Below are positions 35,387-44,484 of a DNA stretch of 59,172 nucleotides, one piece after another. The stretch covers positions 1-59,172 of the forward strand of contig JBPCKZ010000086.1 in the NCBI GenBank assembly GCA_051003795.1, in the 5' to 3' direction. The translations under genes and the position numbers were made by a program. The DNA is from JALYXS01 sp051003795 (GTDB taxonomy: Bacteria; Acidobacteriota; Terriglobia; Bryobacterales; Bryobacteraceae). Positions within the stretch are counted from its first letter, which is position 1. Each line of letters starts with the position of its first letter. The notes under the pieces are model-generated. The model was given only the letters and a program-made list of their open reading frames with translations. It made no database searches and was not told the DNA's origin.

Positions 35387-36769
35387 ATGGAAGGAAATTT
35401 TTGTTCCACCCGGCGCGAGACCTTGCGGGCGCTCGCCGGCGGCTTCGGGCTGGTCGGCTTGGGCGGGATGCTCGAAGCCGCATCGCCTTGGGAAGTCAAG
35501 GCTCCGCACTTCGCTCCGAAGGCCAAGCACGTTATCTTTCTTTTTCTCAACGGCGGCCTCTCGCACATCGATTCGTTCGACTACAAGCCGATGCTCGCGA
35601 AGTACGATGGCAAGCCGCTGCCTTACGAAACTCCCCGGACTGAATTCACGACCGGCAACCTGATGAAGTCGCCGTTCGAGTTCAAGCAGTACGGCCGGAA
35701 TGGAACGTGGGTAAGCGAATTGTTTCCGAAAATGGCCGGCATCATCGACGATTTCTCGATCGTGCGATCTATGCATTCGGACATCCCGAATCACGGGCCA
35801 TCCATGATGATGATGAACACGGGATTCAGCCGCGTCGGACGCCCCTCGATGGGCTCCTGGATCGCATATGGCCTCGGTACCGAAAACCAGAATCTTCCGG
35901 GTTACATCGTGCTTTCGCCGGGAGCGTCGGGCGACGGCGGCAACACGCGATGGAGTTCGGCCTTCCTTCCAGCCGTCTATCAAGGGACTTTCGTTTCCGA
36001 TCAGGAGACCGATCCGAAGAAGCAAATACAATATCTGGCCAACCCGCGCTTGAGCGGCAATCAGCAGCGCGAGCAGTTGGACCTACTTAAGGATCTGAAC
36101 CAGATGTATGTCGACCGGCTGCGGAAGGCCCCGGAACTCGAAGCCACGATCCAATCGATGGAAATCGCGTTCCGCATGCAGACCGAAGTGCCGGACGTGT
36201 TCGACATCCGCAAGGAGAGCCAAGCGACACGAGATCGCTACGGCGACGGCGATTTCGCGCGCGGATGCCTGACTGCCCGGAGGCTGGTGGAACACGGCGT
36301 CCGCACCGTGCAGGTTTACTACGGTAACGCCAACGACTGGGATCAGCACGCCGACATCATGGGGCATAAAGTGCACGCCGGCAAGTCGGACGGTCCGATT
36401 GCGGCGCTCATTCAGGATTTGAAAGACCGCGACCTCCTCAAGGAAACGCTGGTAATCATCGGGAGCGAATTCGGGCGCACGCCGGTGGTGAATCTCGGCG
36501 GATTCCGATCGGTTCACAACGGCCGCGATCACAATGTCCATGGGTTCACCGTTCTGATGGCGGGCGGCGGCACGAAACCCGGACCCTATGGTTCCACCGA
36601 CGACTTCGGATTCAAAGCGGTGGAGAACCCGGTTCACGTTCACGACTTGCACGCCACCATCCTCCACTTGCTCGGCCTCGATCACGAACGGCTGACCTAT
36701 CGCTATAGCGGGCGCGATTTTCGTTTGACCGATGTGGAAGGCCGCGTGGTAGAAGATATAATCGCTTAA
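35387..36769 (+). CDS. Tat-exported DUF1501 protein
   Basis: 460 residues. The N-terminus STRRETLRALAGGFGLVGLGG is a twin-arginine signal, so it is exported folded. The body is a DUF1501/sulfatase-like alkaline-phosphatase fold: VIFLFLNGGLSHIDSFD near the start, IGSEFGRTPVVN and DHNVHGFTVLMAGGG later, and a C-terminal HVHDLHATILHLLGLDHE typical of the family. The start at 35387 is chosen because an upstream in-frame start would run through the PSD1 gene. The pairing PSD1 then DUF1501 is common and implies a shared, still undefined periplasmic function. Confidence 0.88.
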   Translation: MEGNFCSTRRETLRALAGGFGLVGLGGMLEAASPWEVKAPHFAPKAKHVIFLFLNGGLSHIDSFDYKPMLAKYDGKPLPYETPRTEFTTGNLMKSPFEFKQYGRNGTWVSELFPKMAGIIDDFSIVRSMHSDIPNHGPSMMMMNTGFSRVGRPSMGSWIAYGLGTENQNLPGYIVLSPGASGDGGNTRWSSAFLPAVYQGTFVSDQETDPKKQIQYLANPRLSGNQQREQLDLLKDLNQMYVDRLRKAPELEATIQSMEIAFRMQTEVPDVFDIRKESQATRDRYGDGDFARGCLTARRLVEHGVRTVQVYYGNANDWDQHADIMGHKVHAGKSDGPIAALIQDLKDRDLLKETLVIIGSEFGRTPVVNLGGFRSVHNGRDHNVHGFTVLMAGGGTKPGPYGSTDDFGFKAVENPVHVHDLHATILHLLGLDHERLTYRYSGRDFRLTDVEGRVVEDIIA

Positions 36770-36813
36770 CCGCCGGGCGCGTTCGGATTACCCTCGGCGG
36801 AAGCGGAGGCGCC

Positions 36814-39800
36814 ATGAAACCTGTTTTCCAAGCTGTTATTGCGGCGATTTCGATCGCGGCCGCTCTGTTCGGACAAGCGGAAAGCGGAACGATCGTAGGC
36901 TTGGTTTCCGATCAGGGCGGGGCCGTCGTCCAGGGCGCCAGGATTACGCTGGTGAACGAAGGCACGGGCTCCACCCGCGTCGCCACCACCAACGGTAACG
37001 GGCAGTACGTGGCCTATTCGATTCCGACCGGCCGCGTTACCGTCAGTGTCGAGCATCCGGGTTTCCAGAAGCTGGTTCGGACGGGCATCGAACTCACCGC
37101 CGCCGATACGCTGACCGTCGGGAGCGTGCAGGAAACCGTGGAAGTGACGGGCGAGGCGACCCTGCTGCAATCGCAGACCGCGGCGATCTCCACGCTGATC
37201 AGCAATCGGCAGATCGTCGAAACGCCGCTAAACGGCCGCTCATTCACGCAGTTACTGCCCCTCAGCACCGGGGCCGCGCCTACCGTGTCCAGCATGCAAT
37301 CGGCGGTCGGCGCGGGCCAGCGGGCGAACGTGGCCATATCGGTCAACGGATCGGTGGCGAACAAAAATACTTACCTGATCGATGGCATCACCAACCGGGA
37401 TAACTCGATCAACTACTTGATCTTCGTTCCCGCGCTCGATTCCATTCAGGAAGTGCGCGTCTTGACGAGTAACTTCACGGCCGAATACGGGGCCGCCGCC
37501 GGCGCGATAACGTTGGTGCAAAGCAAGAGCGGAACGAATCAATATCACGGGGTCGCCTACGAGTTTCTTCGCAATAACATCTTCGACGCGAATACGTTTT
37601 TCAATAACCGTGCCGGGCTTGCCAAACCGCCTTTCCACCGGAACGAATTCGGTGGAACCATAGGCGGACCAATACGCCACGACAAGACTTTCATCTTCGG
37701 CGACTATCAGGGCACGCGCATTCGCCAGCCTGTAACCACCGTGGACACCATACCGACGCTCGCGCAGCAGCGGGCCATGCTTACAGGCGATTTCAGTTCG
37801 TTCAGCGCAACGATTTATAACCCGTACAGCGTAACCGGACCCGCCGGCAGCCCCGCCAGGAATCCTTTCCCAGGCAATCAAATACCGAGACAACTTCTGG
37901 ACCCGGTGGCGGGCAAGTTAGTGGGTCTCCCGCCGGCGCCTAACCAGCCCGGCGCCACGCGCAACTATGTCTTCAACCCGCCGAACTCCGAGCGCGACGA
38001 TCAGTTCGATATCCGGGTGGATCAGAACCTCGGAGCTTCCGACCGGCTTTTTGTGAAGTACAGTTACTACAAGTTGCTGGGTCTGACCGCGGGAACGCTG
38101 CCGCCCGGACCGAATCCAAGCCTAAATGTCGGACAGTATCTAACCGGCGGCGGCACGACACCGCTCGCGGCGTTCTCGACGACCCTCAACTACACCAAGG
38201 TTTTCAGCGCGAATTTGATCGACGAAGCACGCGCCGGAGTGGTTCGCACGGCGTCTACAAGCACTCTCGCGCCCGGTTCCACCGGACCCCTTGCCGCGCA
38301 ACTGGGAGTTCCCGGAATCAACATCAGCGACCGTTCGGGCGGGCTGCCCGGCTATCAACTAAGCGGCTATCAGACGATCGGAAACACGGCGCAGAGTCCC
38401 GCCGAAAGCAATCAGAATTACTTTCAGTATGAAAATACGCTGACCTGGGTGAAAGGCACGCACACGCTTAAGTTCGGAGCGCGTTACATACGGGACCAAT
38501 ACAACGGCTTCACGGCCATCGCGCCGCGCGGATGGTACACCTTCAACGGCCAGTTCACTCGTCATATTGGCACCAGCGCCGGGGGATCGGTGCTGGCGGA
38601 TTTTGCGCTCGGCGCATTTAACGGCGTGACGCGCAGCGTTCAATTTGGGGTGTACGGGATGCGTAACTGGGAAACCGGATTTTTCGCCGAGGACGACTGG
38701 CGAGTCACTAACCGCCTGACCCTGACTTACGGCCTGCGGCACGAAATGCAATCGCCGCCGTACGAAGTGAATAACCGATGGACCGATTTCGATATCAAGA
38801 CGGGCGGGTTTCGCGTCGCCGGCGTAAACGGCAACAGCCGTACCTTACGCACGTTGGACACCGGCGGCTTCGGACCGCGGTTGGGCGTCACCTATCTCCT
38901 CACGGGAGATGGCAAAACGGTTCTGCGCACCGGCGGAGGCATCGCGTATGTCGAAAGTTTCAACAACGGCAAGCAGCTTCACCAGAACCCGCCGCTCACC
39001 GTTCAGCAGGCCATTTCCGCGGATCAGAATGGCGCGCCCCCGTTCACGATCTCGGCCGGCTTGCCGCTCCCCGTTGTTCCGGATTTGAACAACGCCGCGA
39101 GTTACAACGGCAACGCCACGGAGTACGATCCGAACCTCAAGCTGACCCGTTCCATGCAGTGGAGCGTCGGCATTCAACGCGAACTATTCAGGGACGTGCT
39201 GCTGGATGTCTCCTACGTCGGATCGCGCACGCTCGGCTTGATCAATTCGCTCAATGAAAATCAGGCGATTCCGGGACCGGGAGCATTCAGTCCAAGGCGG
39301 CCGCTATATGGCATCGACCCGCTGCTCCAGGACGTGGATTTCCGGACTAACTGGGGCGCATCCAAGTATCATTCGATGCAGACAAAGCTGCAGAAGCGTT
39401 TCTCCAAGGGCCTGACGGCATCTCTCGCCTGGACTTGGTCGCACAACTTGGCGAACGCGAGGGAGCCGGCCACCTCGACGCGCCCGGAGAATTCCTACTG
39501 CACAAAATGCGAATGGGGCAACGCGCTCGAAGACCGCCGGCATATGGTCGTGGTCAATCACGTGTACGAGTTGCCGTTCGGCGCCGGACGCGAGTTCGCG
39601 AATAGCGGCCTACTGGCGCGGATTGCCGGCGGCTGGACGGTTTCCGGCACGTGGACGATGTACACCGGCCAATGGTTTGCGCCCGCGCTCGCCGCCCCCG
39701 TTTCGAACGCCAACAGCAACTCGGCCGCCATCACAGCCATTGAACGCCCGAACTGGGCGAGCAATCCCAATTTGCCGAACGGCCAGCGCACCGTGGACGC

Positions 39801-40086
39801 ATGGTTTAAAGTGAGCGCGTTCGCCATCCCCGCTCAATATACGTTCGGCAACGCGGGCCTCGGCATTATAGAGGGACCGGGTTACTTCAATACCGACTTA
39901 GGCATTCACCGGGATTTTGCCATTCGGGAAAGATACCGGCTAACATTCCGGTGGGAGTTATTCAACGCCTTGAACCGGCCGAATTTTGTAAATCCCGACG
40001 CTACGATCGGCGCTTCGACGGCGGGAACCATCAGCAGCACGCTCCCCGCGCGGAGCATGCAGTTCGCGCTGAAGCTGAATTTTTGA
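36814..40086 (+). CDS. Oar-like TonB-dependent receptor (second copy)
   Basis: 1,090 residues. Signal peptide, carboxypeptidase-regulatory domain (about 22-105; SGTIVGLVSDQGGAVVQGA), plug region with ETPLNGRSFTQLLPLS and ITLVQSKSGTNQYHG, and a barrel ending in MQFALKLNF. GGAGG six bases upstream supports the start. It follows the DUF1501 gene by 44 bp, so PSD1, DUF1501 and this receptor may form an uptake-and-processing unit. It is only distantly similar to the first receptor, so it is not a recent duplicate. Confidence 0.9.
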   Translation: MKPVFQAVIAAISIAAALFGQAESGTIVGLVSDQGGAVVQGARITLVNEGTGSTRVATTNGNGQYVAYSIPTGRVTVSVEHPGFQKLVRTGIELTAADTLTVGSVQETVEVTGEATLLQSQTAAISTLISNRQIVETPLNGRSFTQLLPLSTGAAPTVSSMQSAVGAGQRANVAISVNGSVANKNTYLIDGITNRDNSINYLIFVPALDSIQEVRVLTSNFTAEYGAAAGAITLVQSKSGTNQYHGVAYEFLRNNIFDANTFFNNRAGLAKPPFHRNEFGGTIGGPIRHDKTFIFGDYQGTRIRQPVTTVDTIPTLAQQRAMLTGDFSSFSATIYNPYSVTGPAGSPARNPFPGNQIPRQLLDPVAGKLVGLPPAPNQPGATRNYVFNPPNSERDDQFDIRVDQNLGASDRLFVKYSYYKLLGLTAGTLPPGPNPSLNVGQYLTGGGTTPLAAFSTTLNYTKVFSANLIDEARAGVVRTASTSTLAPGSTGPLAAQLGVPGINISDRSGGLPGYQLSGYQTIGNTAQSPAESNQNYFQYENTLTWVKGTHTLKFGARYIRDQYNGFTAIAPRGWYTFNGQFTRHIGTSAGGSVLADFALGAFNGVTRSVQFGVYGMRNWETGFFAEDDWRVTNRLTLTYGLRHEMQSPPYEVNNRWTDFDIKTGGFRVAGVNGNSRTLRTLDTGGFGPRLGVTYLLTGDGKTVLRTGGGIAYVESFNNGKQLHQNPPLTVQQAISADQNGAPPFTISAGLPLPVVPDLNNAASYNGNATEYDPNLKLTRSMQWSVGIQRELFRDVLLDVSYVGSRTLGLINSLNENQAIPGPGAFSPRRPLYGIDPLLQDVDFRTNWGASKYHSMQTKLQKRFSKGLTASLAWTWSHNLANAREPATSTRPENSYCTKCEWGNALEDRRHMVVVNHVYELPFGAGREFANSGLLARIAGGWTVSGTWTMYTGQWFAPALAAPVSNANSNSAAITAIERPNWASNPNLPNGQRTVDAWFKVSAFAIPAQYTFGNAGLGIIEGPGYFNTDLGIHRDFAIRERYRLTFRWELFNALNRPNFVNPDATIGASTAGTISSTLPARSMQFALKLNF

Positions 40087-40120
40087 CATTGGCCGTGTGC
40101 GAACCGATCACAAATTCGCC

Positions 40121-41518
40121 ATGACCGAAATCCAGGAGTTGCACGCCTACCTTGTACGGGTATCGGGGCCGCTCGCAGGCTCGAGGTATCCGGTTCACAA
40201 CGCAATTACGCGCATTGGACGCAGCCCTCAAAATGACGTTCCGATCGAAGAAGCCGCGGTCGTGTCGCTCCGGCACGCCGAGATTCGAAAGGATGAAAGC
40301 GGTTACACGATCCGCGACCTGAACAGCACGAATGGAACCTATATCAACGGGGTGCGAATAGAGCAAGGGCGTCTACAGCCGCCGTGCGCCATACAGCTTG
40401 GCGCGGGAGGGCCTCAACTCTCATTCTCAGTGGATAAATCTTCGCCCGTGGATTTAAACCGAACTCTCGAGGCGCCGGCCCGTTCGAAAATTCTAGGAGT
40501 TGGCGAGCATCGGGATCTCGTGGCCGAAGCGTTGGCGCGGGTACGGAGGGCAAGGTGGCGCGGCGACGGACGCGATCGGCGGCTCGCCATACTGCAGGAA
40601 CTGGTGCGCAAAGCGGTTCATCGCTCGCGCCGGAAATTTAAGATAGCGATAGTTTTCCTGGTCTCGGCGGTACTCGGCTTGGCGGCTTTCAGCTTCCGGC
40701 AGATTCGCGAGCTGCGATCGGAAAAGCGGAATATCGACGCGCAAATTCGGACGCTGGAAGCGCGTCTCAAAAACGCCGGGAAAGATCCCGCTCAGACGGA
40801 TGAGCTCATGGAGCAATTGAGCAAATATGAAGCCCGGGCGCGAGGCCTGGAGAGCAGTTTCATTTATCGCATGGGTGTTCGAGAGCCTTCCAATCCGATC
40901 GAACAGGAGGTCAAATCGCTAATGGCCGAGTTTGGAGCCGAAACGTATAGCCTCCCCCCGGAACTGCTGGAAGAGGTTGACCGCTATGTCCGGCAGTACC
41001 AATCCGTCGATCGCCCTCGTATCGTCGAGGCGCTGGGCCAGGCGCACGGGGACATTGAGACGGTGCGTGCCATCTTCCGGCATGAGCATCTGCCTCCGGA
41101 CCTTGCCTACATGGTTGTGGTTGAGGGCGCCATCGGCAACGGAGCCCGAAGCGGGCGCGGCGCCGCGGGCATGTGGCAGCTTACGGCAAGCACGGCCCGC
41201 GGTTATGGTTTGCGCGTTGACGGGGCGGTGGATGAGCGGCTCGACATTCGAAAGGCCACCAAAGCCGCTTGCCAGTACATGCGGGAACTGATTTTGGATT
41301 TCGGCGCGGGCAGTTCCGTTATGCTGGCCATCGCCGCCTTCAATTCGGGGCCCGCGAAGGTCAAGCAGGCCGTCAGGGCCGTTAGAGACCCGATTAAACA
41401 GCGCAACTTCTGGTATTTATTTCGCATCGGGGCGCTCCCGCCGGAAACGCGGGAGTACGTTCCGAAGGTCCTCGCGGTGCTGATTATCGCCCGCAACCCC
41501 ACTCGATTCGGATTCTGA
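40121..41518 (+). CDS. FHA domain - membrane helix - lytic transglycosylase fusion
   Basis: 465 residues from the ATG at 40121 (a GTG at 40097 is possible). FHA domain (about 10-105) with ITRIGRSPQNDVPI, SLRHAEIRKD and DLNSTNGTYINGV. A basic linker, one membrane helix (about 173-192, IAIVFLVSAVLGLAAFSF) and a coiled coil (about 195-235) follow. The C-terminal MltD-like transglycosylase domain (about 320-455) has the catalytic Glu335 in VVVEGAIGN, then GMWQLTASTARGYGL and AIAAFNSGPAKV. The FHA domain should be cytoplasmic and read phosphothreonine, with the transglycosylase cutting peptidoglycan in the periplasm. No kinase gene is nearby. Confidence 0.85.
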   Translation: MTEIQELHAYLVRVSGPLAGSRYPVHNAITRIGRSPQNDVPIEEAAVVSLRHAEIRKDESGYTIRDLNSTNGTYINGVRIEQGRLQPPCAIQLGAGGPQLSFSVDKSSPVDLNRTLEAPARSKILGVGEHRDLVAEALARVRRARWRGDGRDRRLAILQELVRKAVHRSRRKFKIAIVFLVSAVLGLAAFSFRQIRELRSEKRNIDAQIRTLEARLKNAGKDPAQTDELMEQLSKYEARARGLESSFIYRMGVREPSNPIEQEVKSLMAEFGAETYSLPPELLEEVDRYVRQYQSVDRPRIVEALGQAHGDIETVRAIFRHEHLPPDLAYMVVVEGAIGNGARSGRGAAGMWQLTASTARGYGLRVDGAVDERLDIRKATKAACQYMRELILDFGAGSSVMLAIAAFNSGPAKVKQAVRAVRDPIKQRNFWYLFRIGALPPETREYVPKVLAVLIIARNPTRFGF

Positions 41519-41951
41519 GCAAGGAGCATCATGAAATTAACCGGTCTGTTGGGCGGTTGGGGATGCTGGGTGGGGACACGGCGCCCAGCAGCACATTCAA
41601 GTACCGATCCCAGGCGGCCCATTGCTCGTTCGTTTTCCGGATTAGCGGCGGTCCGGAGTACTTGAGAATCGTAACTTCGCCAAGAGACAGATAATTCCCC
41701 CGGCATTTCACGATTTCGAACGGCCCTTTAACCGTCTTGTTGCCTCCCTGCCTGGTCCCGATGTGGCTCCGGTTTTGCCTTGTGGCGATGAGCGGACGGG
41801 GCTGGGATGGAAGCGGTCGAGCCTTGAAGCGGACGGACCGGCAGTGACGGACGAACAGCGGGCCGAACTCGACTATCGCGTTGCCAAGTATGAGCAGAAC
41901 CCTTCCGACGTCATCCGGTTGTCTGGCCGGGAAAATGTACTAGAAATTCCG
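41519..41951. other. Gap of gene fragments between the transglycosylase and TIGR03790 genes
   Basis: Three scraps are visible. On the plus strand, AAGGAG precedes an ATG at 41531 that opens a 45-codon frame starting MKLTGLLGGWGCWVG, possibly the start of a lost gene. On the minus strand, about 41529-41750 encodes a plausible peptide with KCRGNYLSLGEVTILKYSG and NEQWAAWDRYLNVLLGA but no start. On the plus strand at 41829 is an antitoxin-like scrap. Nothing here looks like a complete gene. Confidence 0.4.
41829..41915 (+). pseudogene. Remnant of an addiction-module antitoxin-like gene
   Basis: The peptide TDEQRAELDYRVAKYEQNPSDVI closely resembles the middle of the 'putative addiction module component' family, which has a 'xEExxELDRRLAxYExNPxxxxP' core. 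Upstream and downstream family sequence is absent and no ParE/RelE-type toxin gene is next to it. The assignment rests on about 25 residues only. Confidence 0.4.
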
Positions 41952-43043
41952 CTACGGTTTGCAAATCCGGCAGAGCGGATCCCCCACCACAATATTCTGC
42001 CAACTCAAAGCCGGAATCGAAAGATAGTAACTTTCCGCCAGATTGCGCCCGTGATAATACGCGGGCAGCAAGTAATCGGGACGCGGAGTCAGGTGCAGGT
42101 ACGGCTCGAACACGTGTCCCGAGCAGCCCGTGACGCCTTCATGGATATAGTCGCCCGCCATCGTCTGTGGCGCGCCCGCGAACCAGGTGGCCGTATCCTT
42201 CCAATTTCCCAAAGTCCATGCGCTTGGCGGGCGCGCGAACGTGCGAGCGTTCGTCGAAACGAATTCCGTCATGATCGCTCCGGGCAGCCACTCAAACCCA
42301 AGCATGCGCTTCTTCCGGTCCGGATCGTTCGATCCCCACGACGCATATCCGATTACCTGTTTCTGTCCATAGAGCACCGCGGCCGAATCGTCCAGCACCA
42401 CGCGATCTTTGGGCAGCAGCGTCGCCGCATCCCGCAGCCAGCCATTGCCTTCGGTATTGTTGTCGGCGCGAACGTCGATCACGAACTTGCCCGTATTCTT
42501 GGCGATCAACGAGCGGTCGATCAGTCCGCGCACGTCCTCGAAATCGTAACCGGCCAGGCGGGTAACCAAGTAGATCGGGTAGTTGGGATGGCGAAACGGT
42601 TCGTCGCGCTGTCGAAAAAACGGATTGATCGCGGGACCGATTTTTTCGACCGTGAACCCTTTCAGCTCCGCGTAGAGTTCGGTCAGTTCGGAATCGACCG
42701 AGGCGGCGTCGGTTTGCAACTCCGCTCCCGAACCTGAAATTTTCAATGGCACCCCGAGCGTGGTGACCAGATAAAGAATCTTCTCCTGCAAGCCGTGCTT
42801 GCGGATGAATTTCCCAGTCGGGCCGGCTATATCGTCGTCAAAGATCTGACGGGAAATGACTTCATCGGGAGTCACATCCAGCGTGCAGAGATTTCCCAGC
42901 GGGATGCCGCGCTTATGAACGTAGTATTCGCCGATATGCCGGGAAACAGGCGATTGACGATTTACAAGGACAAGAACATTTTCGCCGGTCTGCGCGGATG
43001 CACAAGCCGCAAGAGCGATCGCAAGAAATAACCCCGCTCGCAC
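41952..43043 (-). CDS. TIGR03790 family secreted protein
   Basis: 363 residues from a GTG at 43043, directly after the cytochrome c stop. Signal peptide (AGLFLAIALAACASA), then VLVLVNRQSPVSRHIGEYYVHKRGIP, the hallmark opening of this family found in acidobacteria, planctomycetes and myxobacteria. Other family features include ILYLVTTLGVPLKI, GLEWLPGAI-like FEWLPGAIMTEF and AGDYIHEGVTGCSGHVFEP, and ending NIVVGDPLCR. The last region resembles caspase/gingipain-clan proteins, but a function is not established. Co-transcribed with the cytochrome c gene. Confidence 0.8.
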   Translation of the reverse strand: MRAGLFLAIALAACASAQTGENVLVLVNRQSPVSRHIGEYYVHKRGIPLGNLCTLDVTPDEVISRQIFDDDIAGPTGKFIRKHGLQEKILYLVTTLGVPLKISGSGAELQTDAASVDSELTELYAELKGFTVEKIGPAINPFFRQRDEPFRHPNYPIYLVTRLAGYDFEDVRGLIDRSLIAKNTGKFVIDVRADNNTEGNGWLRDAATLLPKDRVVLDDSAAVLYGQKQVIGYASWGSNDPDRKKRMLGFEWLPGAIMTEFVSTNARTFARPPSAWTLGNWKDTATWFAGAPQTMAGDYIHEGVTGCSGHVFEPYLHLTPRPDYLLPAYYHGRNLAESYYLSIPALSWQNIVVGDPLCRICKP

Positions 43044-43481
43044 CTACTTCAGGGTCTTGAGATATGCCACGATCGCATCGGCGTCGTCCGCCTTCAACTT
43101 GTAACGCGGCATGGGAGGATCGGCGGTATTTCCGGTCGGTCCGAGACCCGTTTTCAGGAACTCCGTCAACCCTTTCTCGCCCCAGCGCTGCATCAAACGG
43201 CCGCTGGCGGTGAGGTCGGGAGACTTGGCATGCCATTTCGGAACGGGATTCATCGGCTGGAAGTCTAGGGTCGCCCCTTTCAGCCAGTTGGCTTTGTCCA
43301 GTTCGCCCGTCTTGAGCCGGGGCGTGTGGCAGTCCTGGCACCGGGCGACTTCTTCCACCAGATAGCGTCCGCGCTCGACTTTATCCGCATCCGCGTCGTC
43401 GGCCTTTGAAACGGAAACCAGAGGTCCTTCGAGAACCATGGAAATGAGAGCAACCCTCAAGAGAGCGTTCAGAGATCGCAT
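43044..43481 (-). CDS. Small secreted cytochrome c
   Basis: 145 residues. Signal peptide (about 1-27), one class I heme site at Cys48-His52 (CQDCH) preceded by GRYLVEEVAR, a candidate axial Met in PPMPRYKL and the C-terminal helix DADAIVAYLKTLK. This is the usual single-heme plan of a periplasmic electron carrier. It lies 83 bp from the divergent LysR gene, which might control it, and adjoins the TIGR03790 gene. Confidence 0.85.
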   Translation of the reverse strand: MRSLNALLRVALISMVLEGPLVSVSKADDADADKVERGRYLVEEVARCQDCHTPRLKTGELDKANWLKGATLDFQPMNPVPKWHAKSPDLTASGRLMQRWGEKGLTEFLKTGLGPTGNTADPPMPRYKLKADDADAIVAYLKTLK

Positions 43482-43564
43482 AGATTCCTAAATGGTACAA
43501 TACCTAGCAAAACAGGCGGCTTTCGGGAAATTCATAATTTCTATCGGCCCCACATAATTCCTTT
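43482..43564. promoter_or_regulatory. Divergent promoter region between cytochrome c and LysR genes
   Basis: The 83-bp gap is AT-richer than its surroundings and must hold both promoters. TACAAT at about 43496 is a candidate -10 for the plus strand. CATAATT occurs twice, at about 43533 and 43553, roughly one helical turn times two apart, a possible regulator site. Divergent placement with a LysR gene often means autoregulation. Confidence 0.35.
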
Positions 43565-44482
43565 ATGGATTTCGACCAACTCCATACGTTTCTCGAAATC
43601 GTCAGGCTGAAAAGCTTTTCGAAAGCGGCGCTAACCTGTTATCGGACGCAACCGGCCATCAGCGCGCAGATCCGCCAACTGGAACAGGAACTTAAGACCG
43701 AGTTATTCGAGCGCTTCGGCAGCCGCATTTCGCTCACTACCGCAGGCAAATTGTTCGGTGAATACGCCGGGCAAATCCTCGATTTACGGCGGCGCGCCCA
43801 GGACGCGATCCATGAGCTGGAACTGGTTCCGCGCGGCGAACTGGTGATCGCGGCCAACGAAGCGACCTGCATCTACGTGCTGCCCGAGGTCTTCTCCGAG
43901 TACAAGAAGCAGTTTCCGGCCGTGCAGCTTCAGGTGAATCGATCCTATGGCGCGCGCGTGGTGGAGGCGGTAATGGAAAATATCGCGGACTTCGGGCTGA
44001 CCCAGCTGCCGGTGGGCGAGAAGCGCGTCCAGATCGTCGATATCCATAAGGACGAAATTCGCGCCATCCTGCCGGCCGGCCATCCGCTTGCGGCAAAATC
44101 GTCGGTTACGTGCGAGGACTTGGCTCCGTTCCCGCTGCTGCTTCCGAAGTCGGGCGCCACGCGAACGCGCCTGGACGCGTGGCTCGAACCGGTCGAAGGC
44201 GAGATCCAAGTCTCGATGGAACTCGATTCGACGGAGATGATGAAGCGTTTCGTCATGGCCGGGCTGGGGATCTCGTTCCTGGCGGCTTCGAATTGCGTGG
44301 AAGAGATTGCGGCGGGAAAACTTCGCGCGGCATCGTTAAGACCGGAGTCCATGAGCCGCCGGTTGGGGCTGATCTACCGGAAAGACAAGGCGCTTTCGAA
44401 AGCGGCGCTGGGGTTCATTCAGGTGGTTTTGGCGCACTTCGGAGATTACCGGTTAAAGAACGACACCGCGGGGGCGGCTTAG
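43565..44482 (+). CDS. LysR-family transcriptional regulator
   Basis: 305 residues. N-terminal winged helix (1-60: MDFDQLHTFLEIVRLKSFSKAA, TQPAISAQIRQLEQEL, LFERFGSRISLTTAG) and a periplasmic-binding-like effector domain (about 90-295; GELVIAANEATCIYVLP, GLGISFLAASNCVEEI). The effector is unknown. It is read divergently from the cytochrome c/TIGR03790 pair and just upstream of a zinc-ribbon gene. Regulation of the neighbouring genes is an inference from position. Confidence 0.92.
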   Translation: MDFDQLHTFLEIVRLKSFSKAALTCYRTQPAISAQIRQLEQELKTELFERFGSRISLTTAGKLFGEYAGQILDLRRRAQDAIHELELVPRGELVIAANEATCIYVLPEVFSEYKKQFPAVQLQVNRSYGARVVEAVMENIADFGLTQLPVGEKRVQIVDIHKDEIRAILPAGHPLAAKSSVTCEDLAPFPLLLPKSGATRTRLDAWLEPVEGEIQVSMELDSTEMMKRFVMAGLGISFLAASNCVEEIAAGKLRAASLRPESMSRRLGLIYRKDKALSKAALGFIQVVLAHFGDYRLKNDTAGAA

Positions 44483-44484
44483 GC

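Noticed and set aside
41763..42737. Plus-strand open frame of 324 codons over the TIGR03790 gene
   Set aside because: Only its first 50 codons (the antitoxin scrap) look protein-like; the rest is antisense to a clear secreted protein.
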